41,747 bases of DNA from an uncultured Geobacteraceae bacterium (GCA_903845365.1 CAIMXI010000102.1:1-41747); one strand, 5' to 3'; counted from the first letter of the stretch, positions 17,758 to 29,214 are shown. Notes: a model not told the origin generated them from the sequence alone. Numbers and translations: made by a program.

Positions 17758-19476
17758 TCACTCTACAAACGTAACACGGTTTATCTCCTTAAGCGTTGTT
17801 ATTCCAGCAGCAAATTTTTCCTCGGCTGAATCACGCAGAAACATGACCCCCGCCTCTCTAGCGGCTTTTTTCAGGCGCGTTGCAGGAACTTTGGCGATAA
17901 TCAGGTCACGAATCTGGTCGTCCAGCTCCAGAAGCTCGACAATGGCAACACGCCCCTTATAGCCGGTACCGTGGCATTTATCGCATCCGTGCGCTTCATA
18001 CAGGGTCATGCCACGGAAACGTTCCGGGTTCACTCCACCTTCTATTAATTCTTCATCACTGTAAAAAACAGGCTGACGACACGCGGTGCAGACTTTTCGC
18101 ACCAGCCTTTGAGCCAGAACACAATTCAGGCAGGAGACAAAATTATACGGGTCAATACCCATGTGGATGAAACGCCCGATAACATCAAAAACGTTATTGG
18201 CATGAACCGTAGTAAAGACAAGGTGACCGGTCAGTGCAGACTGGACGGCAATCTGTGCTGTTTCAGGATCACGTATTTCGCCGACCATGATCTTGTCCGG
18301 GTCATGGCGAAGAATTGAACGCAACCCCTTCGCAAATGTAAGCCCTTTTTTTTCGTTAACCGGGATTTGCAATACTCCACGAAGCATGTATTCAACCGGA
18401 TCCTCAATCGTGATAATTTTATCTTCACCGGTATGGATCTCCGTCAGAGCGGCATAAAGCGTGGTTGTTTTGCCGGAGCCGGTCGGACCTGTAACCAGTA
18501 CCATGCCATATGGCTCACGAATTTTCTTTCTGAGCCGCTTGATTTCCCGTTCACAGATACCCAGATTTTCAAGCGTCAACCCCTTAAGGTCACTGGCGAT
18601 ACTCTCCTTGTCGAGAATACGGATGACGGCGTCCTCACCCAGAGAGCTAGGCATTATTGAAACACGGAAATCGATCGACTTTTCTCCAAAACGGATTTTA
18701 AAGCGCCCATCCTGGGGAACTCGCCGCTCTGAAATATCCAGCTCACTCATAACTTTCAAGCGCGAAATAATCGGAGCCTGGAAATGCTGGTCGATCGTAT
18801 CATTGGCTTTATACAGTACACCATCAATACGGTATTTAATGTCAACACCGTCAAGTCCGGTTTCAATATGAATATCACTGGCCCTGCGGTTCAGCGCATC
18901 CAGGATTGTGGTGTTGATAAGTTTGATAATCGGACTGGTATCATCAGACAATGTTTCAACCGATAAGACCTCTTCGCCCCGGTCGGTCTCCCTGACCAAC
19001 TGGAGCATAAAATCTTCCGAAACTTCTCGCAAAACCCGCCGCGTCCCTTCGCCTGCCTTGGTAACGGCATGAATTGCTGAATCTGAAGCAATGCGGATTT
19101 TAACCTGTCTGCCAAGCAGCAGTTCCAGTTCGTCAAGTTTTACAACGGCGGTCGGATCAGCCACGGCAACAACTATGACATCCGGCCAAATTTCGAGCGG
19201 TACAAAATTAAAGCGATAAATTGCATCGGGCGGCAACTGGTTGAGCAACTCTGAGTCCATCTTGAAATGGCGCAGATCAATGTATTCAAGACCGTACAAC
19301 TCCGCCAGAGCTCGTGCCAGATCCTCATCCGTGACAAAGCCTTCGTGAACCGCAATCTCAGCAAAACGTCGCCGTGACTCCACCTGTCTATCGATTAGAA
19401 CTGATAACTGCTCCGGTGTGAGGCATCCCCTCTCCACCAGAATAGTCCCGATATTTTTTCCTCTGAAAGATTGCAT
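17758..19476 (-). CDS. gspE: Type II secretion/pilus assembly ATPase GspE (PilB-like)
   Basis: 572 aa. An N-terminal MshEN-type helical domain (about residues 1-145) carries two repeats (GTILVERGCLTPEQLSVLID, RFAEIAVHEGFVTDEDLARA). The hexameric ATPase core has Walker A GPTGSGKTT (330-338), an Asp box ITIEDP (355-360), Walker B KIMVGEIRD (395-403) and a His box HLVFTTVHAN (418-427). A tetracysteine zinc site is formed by C463xxC466 and C498xxC501. All motifs needed for ATP hydrolysis are present, so it should power pseudopilus assembly. The ATG at 19476 is preceded by AGGGGA. MshEN domains can bind c-di-GMP; the first motif here lacks the usual leading Arg, so binding is uncertain. Confidence 0.95.
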   Translation of the reverse strand: MQSFRGKNIGTILVERGCLTPEQLSVLIDRQVESRRRFAEIAVHEGFVTDEDLARALAELYGLEYIDLRHFKMDSELLNQLPPDAIYRFNFVPLEIWPDVIVVAVADPTAVVKLDELELLLGRQVKIRIASDSAIHAVTKAGEGTRRVLREVSEDFMLQLVRETDRGEEVLSVETLSDDTSPIIKLINTTILDALNRRASDIHIETGLDGVDIKYRIDGVLYKANDTIDQHFQAPIISRLKVMSELDISERRVPQDGRFKIRFGEKSIDFRVSIMPSSLGEDAVIRILDKESIASDLKGLTLENLGICEREIKRLRKKIREPYGMVLVTGPTGSGKTTTLYAALTEIHTGEDKIITIEDPVEYMLRGVLQIPVNEKKGLTFAKGLRSILRHDPDKIMVGEIRDPETAQIAVQSALTGHLVFTTVHANNVFDVIGRFIHMGIDPYNFVSCLNCVLAQRLVRKVCTACRQPVFYSDEELIEGGVNPERFRGMTLYEAHGCDKCHGTGYKGRVAIVELLELDDQIRDLIIAKVPATRLKKAAREAGVMFLRDSAEEKFAAGITTLKEINRVTFVE

Positions 19477-19483
19477 CGATCCC

Positions 19484-20692
19484 CTACCCTACCGTACTGG
19501 CAATCTTGAAAATCGGAAGATACATTGCAATAATAATTACCCCGATAATGACCCCCATAACCAACATTATGGCAGGTTCTATGGCAGTTGTAAGGAGATG
19601 CATACGTTCCTCAAGCTCATCTTCCAGGTAATTTGAAATATCTATCAGCATATCTTCAAGAGCTCCGGTTGTCTCTCCAACTCCCAGCATACGGAGAGCC
19701 AGCGGCGGCATGAGATGAATTCGCTCGAGAGCGACGGATAGGCGCCCCCCCTCTTCAATAAAACGGACGGCCTCGAAGAGTTTCTTTTCCATAAAAACAT
19801 TATCCAACGTGCCGATTGACATGCGTAGAGATTCGATGATCGGAATACCGCTGCCGAGAACCGTTGCCAGGGTTCTAGTGAAGCCGGCAACTGAATACTT
19901 GGAAAACACATCTCCTGCTAAAGGGATTGTCAGTTTAAAGCGATCAAAAGCATAGCGACCGGCCTCACTGTTTTTCCATGACCTGAAAACGGCAAACAGA
20001 GCAATACAGATAATAATTCCAAATATAAAATAACGTCTGATCAGCGAAGTAAATGTAATCAATAATTGCGTCAGAGCGGGGAGCTGGGATCCGGAATCGG
20101 CGTACACCTGACTGAATGTAGGGACAACGTACAGTAACAGAAGTGTAATCGCCAGAGTGGCAAAAACGACAAGAATTGCCGGGTAAAATATGGCGGCAAC
20201 AATTTTTTTCCGCAGCAACCCGACTCTTTTTAAATATTCGATATAGCGCCGAATGGTTTGCGGCAGGTCGCCGGTTCTTTCTCCGGCACGAATAGAAGCA
20301 ACATAAAGATACGGAAAAGCTCGGCCATGCTTCTCCATTGCAACAGATAAGGCGGCACCCGCCTTCACATCTTCACGTACCTGCAGCAGAACATCGTATA
20401 AAGCACCCGATTCATGCCGTTCCAGAATAGCATCAAGCACCTGCATAATCGGCATGCCAGACTTAAACAGCACAAGCATTTCCTGATTAAACGTCAGTAG
20501 AGACCTGTTATCAACCTTTTTACGCTTAATTCCCTTCTCAAACAGAAATTGTAACCGCTTCTTTTTAACATCAAAGACAAAGAAACCTTGATCTTCAAGA
20601 TTTTTGCGCAAAAGACCACCGTCTGCAGCTTCAAAATCTCTGACAAGAATTTTACCGTCCGATGCACCAAGTTTGCAGGAATAAAGCGCCAT
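19484..20692 (-). CDS. gspF: Type II secretion inner-membrane protein GspF (PilC-like)
   Basis: 402 aa, the normal size for the family. Two repeated T2SSF domains (about 65-190 and 265-390) each hold a conserved Gly/Glu-rich helix: SGMPIMQVLDAI...GERTGDLP and GSGIPIIESLRMS...GETTGALEDML. Membrane helices are at about 165-190, 213-238 and 370-396. It is the membrane core that binds GspE and assembles pseudopilins. It is the first gene of the minus-strand block, and its start codon faces eno across 174 bp. There is no obvious Shine-Dalgarno sequence before the ATG. Confidence 0.95.
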   Translation of the reverse strand: MALYSCKLGASDGKILVRDFEAADGGLLRKNLEDQGFFVFDVKKKRLQFLFEKGIKRKKVDNRSLLTFNQEMLVLFKSGMPIMQVLDAILERHESGALYDVLLQVREDVKAGAALSVAMEKHGRAFPYLYVASIRAGERTGDLPQTIRRYIEYLKRVGLLRKKIVAAIFYPAILVVFATLAITLLLLYVVPTFSQVYADSGSQLPALTQLLITFTSLIRRYFIFGIIICIALFAVFRSWKNSEAGRYAFDRFKLTIPLAGDVFSKYSVAGFTRTLATVLGSGIPIIESLRMSIGTLDNVFMEKKLFEAVRFIEEGGRLSVALERIHLMPPLALRMLGVGETTGALEDMLIDISNYLEDELEERMHLLTTAIEPAIMLVMGVIIGVIIIAMYLPIFKIASTVG

Positions 20693-20800
20693 AACCGTAA
20701 GCTTTTACCACAGACTCGATAATAATAAAATACAAAACCACACCGTTATAACCAACCACCAGTTTTTGTTTGAAAGGCTGTTATTTTGTAGATTTTATGA

Positions 20801-22156
<1,356 letters not shown>

Positions 22157-22175
22157 TTCAAAACAATACTTGAGC

Positions 22176-22203
22176 CAAAAGGCGGAGCGTGCTCCGCCTT
22201 TTG
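22176..22203 (+). terminator. Rho-independent terminator after eno
   Basis: A perfect 13-base inverted repeat CAAAAGGCGGAGC / GCTCCGCCTTTTG with only GT between forms a 12-bp GC-rich stem with a 4-nt loop, ending in a T-run (CCTTTTGTG). It starts 20 bp after the eno stop codon. Confidence 0.88.
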
Positions 22204-22233
22204 TGTATCTGAGATTCGTACAGGAGGATACAG

Positions 22234-23826
22234 ATGGAAAACATAACCACCCTTTGGAACCGCTATCAGAAGTATCTCTGCAATTTCCCTGAGATCGGAT
22301 TATCACTCGATATCAGCCGCATGAAATTTGCTGACAGTTTTTTTGAGCGAATGGAGCCTGCCATGCAGAACGCCTTCGCAGAAATGGCTGAATTGGAGGG
22401 TGGCTCCATTGCCAACCGCGATGAAGGTCGCATGGTCGGCCATTACTGGCTGCGCAACCCGTCGTTGGCTCCCTCCGGAGAGCTTACGAGTGAGATTGAG
22501 GCGGCATTGTCACAGATTCAACTCTTCAGCTCAAAAATCCACCGTGGAGAGATCTCCGCTCAAAATGGCGCCCCTTTTACCAACATTCTTATCATCGGCA
22601 TCGGGGGGTCTGCATTAGGGCCGCAGTTTGTGGCTGACGCACTGGCATCCCCTTCTGACCGGATGAAGGCGTATTTTCTTGACAACACCGACCCGGACGG
22701 CATTGACAAGGTTTTTGCCGAACTTGGGGCAACTGTCGCGCAGACGCTGGCAATCGTCATATCTAAAAGCGGCTCTACCAAGGAGACCCGCAACGGCATG
22801 CTTGAAGCCAAAACCGCGTACCAGCGTGCCGGACTCGATTTTTCGCGGCACGCCGTAGCGATAACCGGCTATGAAAGCGAGCTGGACCGTCTGGCAACTG
22901 CTGAAGGGTGGCTGGAGCGCTTTCCAATGTGGGACTGGGTCGGTGGACGAACCTCTGTCACCTCTGCTGTCGGCCTCCTCCCTGCGGCACTCCAGGGGAT
23001 CGATGTTAAGGAACTGCTGCGCGGCGCGCAATCCTGCGATACGGTGACCCGCAAGCCCGACACTAAGCATAATCCGGCAGCGCTTATGGCATTGATGTGG
23101 TACTACGCCACTGACGGCCGCGGCACGAAGGATCTGGTCATGCTCCCCTACAAGGATCGCCTCATCCTCTTCTCCCGCTACCTGCAGCAGTTAATCATGG
23201 AATCTATCGGAAAGGAGTTTGACCGTAACGGAGCGCGGGTTAATCAGGGCTTGACAGTGTACGGCAACAAAGGTTCAACCGATCAGCACGCATATGTGCA
23301 GCAACTGCGGGAAGGGGTGGCAAACTTTTTTGTCACATTTATCGAGGTATTACGAGATCGTGACGGAGGATCGCTGCTCGTTGAGGAAAATTTTACCAGC
23401 GGAGATTTCCTGTTCGGCTTTTTTCAGGGGACGCGCACGGCACTCTATGAAAATGGCCGGGAGTCGATGACCCTCACCATCAATCAAGTTGACGCATATA
23501 CGGTCGGCCTTCTGATTGCGCTGTTTGAAAGGGCTGTCGGACTCTACGCCAGCCTGATCAATATCAATGCCTACCACCAACCCGGTGTCGAAGCCGGTAA
23601 AAAAGCAGCCGGCGCAGTGATTGAACTCCAGAAATCAGTGGTGGAACTCCTGCGGAAGGAGAAACAGAGTCTGACCTCTGGTGCGATTGCGGAACTGTTG
23701 GGGAAACCGGAGCAAACGGAGATGATTTTTGCCATCCTGCGGCATCTTGCGGCCAACCATGAGAGAGGAATTGTTCAGTGCGACGCTGATCAGTTGGCTA
23801 AGACGACGTTCTGCATTGGGAATTAA
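22234..23826 (+). CDS. pgi: Glucose-6-phosphate isomerase
   Basis: 530 aa. It interconverts glucose-6-phosphate and fructose-6-phosphate. Motifs: [12 protein letters not shown] (glycine-rich sugar-phosphate loop), [27 protein letters not shown] and [17 protein letters not shown] near the catalytic Glu/His. The ATG at 22234 has an ideal AGGAGGAT ribosome binding site. The N-terminal 60 residues differ from the E. coli-type enzyme, as is common in delta-proteobacteria. It follows the eno terminator by 30 bp, so it may depend on read-through or an unseen promoter. Its TAA stop overlaps the convergent GGDEF-EAL gene's stop in a shared TTAA. Confidence 0.96.
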   Translation: MENITTLWNRYQKYLCNFPEIGLSLDISRMKFADSFFERMEPAMQNAFAEMAELEGGSIANRDEGRMVGHYWLRNPSLAPSGELTSEIEAALSQIQLFSSKIHRGEISAQNGAPFTNILIIGIGGSALGPQFVADALASPSDRMKAYFLDNTDPDGIDKVFAELGATVAQTLAIVISKSGSTKETRNGMLEAKTAYQRAGLDFSRHAVAITGYESELDRLATAEGWLERFPMWDWVGGRTSVTSAVGLLPAALQGIDVKELLRGAQSCDTVTRKPDTKHNPAALMALMWYYATDGRGTKDLVMLPYKDRLILFSRYLQQLIMESIGKEFDRNGARVNQGLTVYGNKGSTDQHAYVQQLREGVANFFVTFIEVLRDRDGGSLLVEENFTSGDFLFGFFQGTRTALYENGRESMTLTINQVDAYTVGLLIALFERAVGLYASLININAYHQPGVEAGKKAAGAVIELQKSVVELLRKEKQSLTSGAIAELLGKPEQTEMIFAILRHLAANHERGIVQCDADQLAKTTFCIGN

Positions 23827-25883
23827 AGCGTGGTGATCTTCAAGATTCCATGTTGAAGGAGTTTTCCGAACTGATCGGCGGGTAGAGGTTTGCTGAAATA
23901 GTAACCCTGTATCTCGAAACATCCGCTGGAGTTAAGGAAATTCAGATGGTCGATAGTTTCGACACCTTCTGCAATTACTCTCAGCTTCAAACTCTTGGCC
24001 ATTCCGATAATGGCACCTACAATGGCGGCGTCGTCCTGGTTAGTGGTAATATCTCGAACAAATGACTGGTCTATTTTTAACTTATCGAGTGGAAACGTTT
24101 TCAGGTAACTGAGGCTTGAGTAACCGGTGCCGAAGTCATCGATGGAAAGCTTCAGCCCCATCAGTTTCAACGAATGGAGAGTTTGGACGGCGGCATCAGC
24201 ATTCTGCATGATGCCGCTTTCCGTAATTTCCAGCTCCAGCCAGCGAGATTCAAGTCCGCTCTGCAAAAGCGCATCGGCGACCAATTCCGTTAAATTCTTC
24301 TGACGGAATTGAACCGCCGAGAGATTGACCGCAACAGGAATTGGAGGAAAACCCTCCTCCTGCCACTCTTTATTCTGTCGGCAAGCCTCCCGCACCACCC
24401 ATTCCCCGATCGAAACGATTAAACCGCTTTCTTCGGCGATCGGAATGAACATTCCAGGCGAGACGAGACCAATCTCCTGCTGCCGCCAGCGAACCAGGGC
24501 CTCGGCACCGATAATCTGGCCGGTATCAGAATTTACCTGTGGCTGGTAATGGAGTACGAACTCGTTCCTCTCCAGCGCTCTTCGCATTTTATTTTCCATG
24601 GTCAAGCGTTCGTAGGATCTGTCGTTCATAGCCTGTGCGAAAAACTGATAGTTGTTCCTCCCGATTTCCTTGGCACGATACATTGCAACGTCGGCATTTG
24701 AGATAAGCTCTTCATTGGCCATCCCGTCATCAGGGAAAATGCTGATTCCGATGCTTGCAGTCGTATGTAACTCCAGATCCCTGATAACAAAGCGGTCAGA
24801 GAGCGAATCAATAATTTTTTGCGCGGCTACTCCGGCATGAGCAGTTTCGGCCAAATCATGGAGAATGACTATGAATTCGTCTCCCCCAAGTCGCGACACG
24901 GTGTCACTGATCCGCACGCATGCTGTCAAACGCTCCGCTACCGACTGAAGTAACAGGTCACCAAAACTGTGCCCCAGCGTATCGTTTATATTCTTGAACC
25001 TGTCCAGATCGAGGAAAAGTACCGCCACCTTTTTTTTGTGACGTGGCGCACCGATAATAGCCTGTAGTAGCCGATCATGCAGCAGCACCCTGTTCGGAAG
25101 AGCTGTAAGCTCATCGTAGTGAGCCATGAAGTTAATGCGCTCGTCGGCAGCTTTACGCTCGGAAATATCTGAAAAAACAGCAATATAATTTTGAATGCGC
25201 TCCTGGGCATCCTTGACGGCAACAATGCTGAGCCATTTCGGATATTCATCGCCGTTTTTGCGACGATCCCAAAGCTCCCCCTGCCAGTAGCCACTTGTAG
25301 TTAGCGTTTCCCAAAACCGCTCGTAAAATGCGTCGTCGTGCCGCCCTGAAGACATGAACCTCGGGTTCTTGCCAATCACTTCCTCCGGGGGATATCCGGT
25401 GATCTTTGTAAAAGCCGGGTTGATCGAGATATAATTATTGTCTGCATCAGTGACCCCGATCGCCTCCCCCATGTTCTCGAACACCTTGGAGGCCAGACTC
25501 AACTCCTTTTCAGACCTGTGACGTTCCGTAATATCACGGATGATTCCGATAAACAGGCTGACTCCAGCAACTTCCAGTTCGCTGACCGACAGATCCATAT
25601 AGCATAAACCACCATCTTTACGTCGCCCTATCAGATCCTGAACTATGTGGCTGGAATTTGAGATATCGGATGAAATCAGGCTGGAAACAGAGATGCAGGC
25701 TTCAGGTTCATTTTTCTTTGAAAACAGGATAGTTATGTCGTTATTTACCAAATCAGCAGCAGAATAGCCGAATATTTCGGTGGCTACCCGGTTAAACAGA
25801 ATAATCTTTCCCTGCCGATCGAAACAGACCACTCCGTCAGACAGGTTATGCAAAACCGTTTCAGCTCGTTCGTTCCGGATCAT
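23823..25883 (-). CDS. PAS-PAS-GGDEF-EAL c-di-GMP signalling protein
   Basis: 686 aa, no membrane segment, so cytoplasmic. Two PAS domains (about residues 5-120 and 130-245) precede a GGDEF domain with an intact GGDEF (333-337) and an I-site RISD (325-328) five residues upstream. An EAL domain follows with EAL (461-463), [33 protein letters not shown] and EGVET, all conserved. Both diguanylate cyclase and phosphodiesterase sites therefore look intact, and which dominates cannot be told. An in-frame TAG just upstream fixes the ATG at 25883; the ribosome binding site is weak. The gene faces two HD-GYP phosphodiesterase genes across a shared regulatory gap. Confidence 0.93.
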   Translation of the reverse strand: MIRNERAETVLHNLSDGVVCFDRQGKIILFNRVATEIFGYSAADLVNNDITILFSKKNEPEACISVSSLISSDISNSSHIVQDLIGRRKDGGLCYMDLSVSELEVAGVSLFIGIIRDITERHRSEKELSLASKVFENMGEAIGVTDADNNYISINPAFTKITGYPPEEVIGKNPRFMSSGRHDDAFYERFWETLTTSGYWQGELWDRRKNGDEYPKWLSIVAVKDAQERIQNYIAVFSDISERKAADERINFMAHYDELTALPNRVLLHDRLLQAIIGAPRHKKKVAVLFLDLDRFKNINDTLGHSFGDLLLQSVAERLTACVRISDTVSRLGGDEFIVILHDLAETAHAGVAAQKIIDSLSDRFVIRDLELHTTASIGISIFPDDGMANEELISNADVAMYRAKEIGRNNYQFFAQAMNDRSYERLTMENKMRRALERNEFVLHYQPQVNSDTGQIIGAEALVRWRQQEIGLVSPGMFIPIAEESGLIVSIGEWVVREACRQNKEWQEEGFPPIPVAVNLSAVQFRQKNLTELVADALLQSGLESRWLELEITESGIMQNADAAVQTLHSLKLMGLKLSIDDFGTGYSSLSYLKTFPLDKLKIDQSFVRDITTNQDDAAIVGAIIGMAKSLKLRVIAEGVETIDHLNFLNSSGCFEIQGYYFSKPLPADQFGKLLQHGILKITTL

Positions 25884-26214
25884 GGCGACATTACCCGGTC
25901 TCTATTGGTCTTGAATATATTTTCAGCATTCTTGAGCAAGATCATTACGACGTAATACCTTTCCTGGAAACATCCAACTGGGCTGTTCGCAAATATATGT
26001 CAATAAAAATAAATTACAACAGAAATCTGCAACACTTGAATAGGCATTGGTATCTATTTATCTATCTATTTATTTATTGACACTTGACCCATATTTGAAT
26101 CAGGATGCCAAGGTAAATCACTCTTTCACTCTTCTGACCATCTGATCAACTATCGACTCGGCTTGATCATCGACTGGTCAATACTTGATATGGTTTGCGA
26201 TAAGGAGCCTTAAT
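25884..26214. other. 331-bp divergent regulatory gap between c-di-GMP genes
   Basis: Holds a TATY tetranucleotide tract (26051-26078) directly followed by TTGACA, and a cluster of four TGAYCA boxes (starting 26135, 26143, 26164, 26175). Two of these form an imperfect inverted repeat TTGATCA-N5-TGGTCAA (26163-26181) about 35 bp before the first HD-GYP start. I see no -10 at correct spacing from TTGACA. No ORF, GEMM c-di-GMP riboswitch or other RNA was recognised. Confidence 0.5.
26051..26078. repeat. TATC/TATT tetranucleotide tract
   Basis: Seven consecutive TATY units (TATC, TATT, TATC, TATC, TATT, TATT, TATT). Tracts of this sort can change length by strand slippage. It ends one base into a TTGACA hexamer, about 130 bp before the HD-GYP start. 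Confidence 0.8.
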
Positions 26215-27891
26215 ATGAGAGTCAATACAGAATCAGATAAAACATTGCCGGATGGGGTCTTACACGAAGAATACCGGATACATGGTATTTTGGCCCGGAT
26301 TGAAAAACTAAATCAGATCGGAATCGCGCTCTCTGCGGAGAAAGATACCTCCCGACTCCTGGAGAACATTTTACTCGGTGCCAAGGAGTTGACCAACGCG
26401 GATGCGGGAACGATCTATACACGGACCGAAGAGAATACCCTCCGATTTGAAATCATTCGAACCGACTCTCTCAAAATTGCTATGGGAGGAACCACCGGGA
26501 TCAAAATCAACTTTCCCGAACTGCCCCTCTATAAGGATGGCAAGCCCAACATTCAGATGATCGCGGCCTACGTTGCCCTGGAGGAAAAATCGATCAATAT
26601 TCCTGATGCATATGAGGCGCAGGGGTTTGATTTTACAGGGACAAAAGCCTTTGATAAAAATACCGGTTATCGTTCAAAATCTTTTTTAACAATTCCTCTT
26701 AAAAATCATGAAAATGAAGTTATCGGAGTTCTTCAGTTAATCAACGCAAAAGATCCGGTAACAGGCCAAATCAAAGAATTTAATCAGGAAGATCAGCAGT
26801 TGTCGGAATCCCTGGCCTCACAGGCGGCCATCGCTATGACCAATCAAAAGTTGATTGCTGACCTTAAAGCCCTGTTTGAGTCCTTTATCCAGGCAATTGC
26901 CGGAGCAGTCGACGACAAGTCCGCCTATACTGGTGGTCACTGTGAACGAGTGCCGGTTCTTGCTAACATGCTGGCAGAAGCGGCAAAAAGATCGACTATT
27001 GGCGACCTTAAAGATTTTAACCCCACAGAGGAAAACCTTTACGAAATTCGGATCGCTGCGTGGTTGCATGATTGCGGAAAGGTGGTGACACCGGAATATG
27101 TAGTCGATAAATCTACAAAGCTGGAGACAATCTATGATCGCATACACACCGTTGCTACGCGCTTTGAAGTTTTAAAGCGGAACTTTGAGATTGAATTCCT
27201 CAAAAAGAAAATTGCCCTGTTTGAAGCTGGTCAGTTGGATGAGATCCCCGGGTTGGAGGCAGAGCTGGAGGAAAAAGTAAGACAGATTGATGAGGATCGG
27301 ATCTTTATTGAGACATCCAATGTCGGCGGTGAGTTTATGTCTCCAGAGCGTCAGACACGGGTTAAAAGCATTGCCGGTTATCAGTGGAAATCGCCGGGTG
27401 GTAACTATGAACCGCTCCTGTCAGAAAACGAGATATACAACCTTAATATCGCCAAAGGAACCCTCACCGCAGAGGAGCGGAATATTATCAATCATCATGT
27501 TGTAGCCACCAAAAAAATGTTGAGTACCATTCATTTCCCCAAAAATCTGAAGAATGTTGCCGAGATGGCTGGCGCTCACCACGAGACCATGAATGGAACC
27601 GGCTATCCTGACAAATTGACTCGGGATCAAATGTCCATTCCGGCTCGGATCATGGCCATTGCCGATGTCTTTGAAGCGTTAACCGCTGCAGACAGACCAT
27701 ATAAAGAGCCTAAGAGCCTTTCCGATTCGTTGAAAATTCTCGGTTTCATGAAAAAAGATCAGCATATTGATCCCGATCTGTTTCAAGTATTCATTAAAGA
27801 GAAAGTCTACCTGGAATATGCCCAGAAGCACCTGAAACCGGGACAGATTGATGAGGTGATTGAAGCGAAAATTCCTGGATATGACGGATAG
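26215..27891 (+). CDS. GAF-HD-GYP c-di-GMP phosphodiesterase with a domain insertion
   Basis: 558 aa from the ATG at 26215, preceded by AAGGAG (26202-26207); the 30 bases further up have no ribosome binding site. A GAF domain (about 45-210) contains the GVLQLINAKD signature. The HD-GYP domain has HDCGK (285-289) and HHETMNGTGYP (455-465), then DVFEALTAADRPYK. Between the HD motif and the GYP half lies an extra segment of about 110 residues (300-410), rich in charged helix (IYDRIHTVATRFEVLKRNFEIEF) and ending in IAGYQWKSPGGNYEP. HD-GYP enzymes degrade c-di-GMP at a metal centre. Metal-ligand residues seem conserved. It is the first of a tandem pair. Confidence 0.9.
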   Translation: MRVNTESDKTLPDGVLHEEYRIHGILARIEKLNQIGIALSAEKDTSRLLENILLGAKELTNADAGTIYTRTEENTLRFEIIRTDSLKIAMGGTTGIKINFPELPLYKDGKPNIQMIAAYVALEEKSINIPDAYEAQGFDFTGTKAFDKNTGYRSKSFLTIPLKNHENEVIGVLQLINAKDPVTGQIKEFNQEDQQLSESLASQAAIAMTNQKLIADLKALFESFIQAIAGAVDDKSAYTGGHCERVPVLANMLAEAAKRSTIGDLKDFNPTEENLYEIRIAAWLHDCGKVVTPEYVVDKSTKLETIYDRIHTVATRFEVLKRNFEIEFLKKKIALFEAGQLDEIPGLEAELEEKVRQIDEDRIFIETSNVGGEFMSPERQTRVKSIAGYQWKSPGGNYEPLLSENEIYNLNIAKGTLTAEERNIINHHVVATKKMLSTIHFPKNLKNVAEMAGAHHETMNGTGYPDKLTRDQMSIPARIMAIADVFEALTAADRPYKEPKSLSDSLKILGFMKKDQHIDPDLFQVFIKEKVYLEYAQKHLKPGQIDEVIEAKIPGYDG

Positions 27892-27942
27892 AATTTGCTT
27901 TTTAAATGGAAGTAACGCACGCAAGGATGAGGGTCATTTTAT

Positions 27943-29181
27943 ATGAGTAATCAGGAAGAAAAACTTCATAAAATAATTGAACTTGGCTGTGAAATTTCCC
28001 AGATCAAGGATATTGATCTCCTTCTTGAGAAAATATTGCTCGAAGCACGAAAATTTACAAACTGTGATGCCGGTTCTATTTATGTCCGCGAAGAGGATAG
28101 ACTCGTTTTTCGACATACCCAGAATGACACCCTCCAACTGAAGCTTCCTCCGGGTAAAAAGCTCCCATTTGCAACGTTCAGCGTGCCAATCAGCAACGAA
28201 TCAATTGCCGGTTATGTTGCTGTTAATGGTTCCATTTTAAATATTGCTGACGTATACGAAGTGGGAACATTTTATCCATTTTCCTTTAACCGCTCATACG
28301 ACGACATCACAGGATACCGCACCTGTTCAATGCTTACTATCCCCCTTAAAAATTTTCGCGGCAACGTCATCGGTGTACTCCAACTGATCAACGCGACTGA
28401 TCAGCAGGGTGAAACCATTCCTTTTGCAGATGATGACGAAGAGATCATACCTTATTTCGCTATTAATGCCGCAAATGCCATCGAACGAGCAAAGATGACC
28501 CGTGAAATGATTCTGCGCATGAATAAGATGGCCGAAATGCGCGACCCGAAAGAGACTGGCCCACATGTCAACAGAGTTGCCGCATATTCAGTTACGCTGT
28601 ATGAAGCCTGGGCAATTAAACACAAGATTCCCCAAACGGAAATTGATAAAAACAGGGACGTCCTGCGCATGGCAGCCATGCTCCATGACGTAGGCAAAGT
28701 AGCTATTTCAGACAATATTCTGAAAAAACCTGGTTCATTTACCCCCGAAGAGTACCAGATCATGAAACTGCATACTCTTTACGGTGCTAATCTGTTTTCT
28801 GATGTCAGTTCCGATTTTGATGAATCGGCCGGAATTGTAGCGATCAGTCACCATGAGCGCTGGGACGGTAATGGTTACCCGGGACATATTGACAGAGTTA
28901 CACAGAAAGCGTTGCCAGGATTTGAAAAAGAAGATGACTTGGCGATCGGAAAGCGTGGCGAAGAAATTCCATTTTGGGGAAGAGTTGTTGCGTTGGCTGA
29001 TGTTTATGACGCACTCTCCTGTAGACGGGTCTACAAAGAGGCTTGGGATGAAAAAGATGTAATAGATAAAATCTGCAAAGAATCTGGCAAGCAGTTTGAT
29101 CCTGAACTTGTTGAAATATTTATGGAGTGCCTCGATACCCTCCGCCAGATTGGCAAGCTCTATTCGGATCATGCCGAATGA
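27943..29181 (+). CDS. GAF-HD-GYP c-di-GMP phosphodiesterase (second copy)
   Basis: 412 aa. GAF domain (about 10-185) with GVLQLINATD, and a canonical HD-GYP domain with HDVGK (248-252), HHERWDGNGYP (303-313) and DVYDALSCRRVYK. It lacks the 110-residue insertion of its upstream neighbour but has a smaller insert just after GYP (about 314-335). The GAF halves of the two proteins are plainly alike (LLEKILLEARKFTNCDAGSIY versus LLENILLGAKELTNADAGTIY). The intergenic stretches after each gene also resemble each other, so the pair probably arose by tandem duplication and diverged. The ATG follows GAGGG by about 10 bp. Confidence 0.92.
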   Translation: MSNQEEKLHKIIELGCEISQIKDIDLLLEKILLEARKFTNCDAGSIYVREEDRLVFRHTQNDTLQLKLPPGKKLPFATFSVPISNESIAGYVAVNGSILNIADVYEVGTFYPFSFNRSYDDITGYRTCSMLTIPLKNFRGNVIGVLQLINATDQQGETIPFADDDEEIIPYFAINAANAIERAKMTREMILRMNKMAEMRDPKETGPHVNRVAAYSVTLYEAWAIKHKIPQTEIDKNRDVLRMAAMLHDVGKVAISDNILKKPGSFTPEEYQIMKLHTLYGANLFSDVSSDFDESAGIVAISHHERWDGNGYPGHIDRVTQKALPGFEKEDDLAIGKRGEEIPFWGRVVALADVYDALSCRRVYKEAWDEKDVIDKICKESGKQFDPELVEIFMECLDTLRQIGKLYSDHAE

Positions 29182-29214
29182 CGGTTGAGTTGAATTTGCT
29201 CTTTAAAGGTACGC

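Noticed and set aside
25884-26214. A GEMM c-di-GMP riboswitch before the HD-GYP genes
   Set aside because: Sought because such RNAs are frequent in Geobacter, but no GEMM core sequence was seen here or in other gaps.
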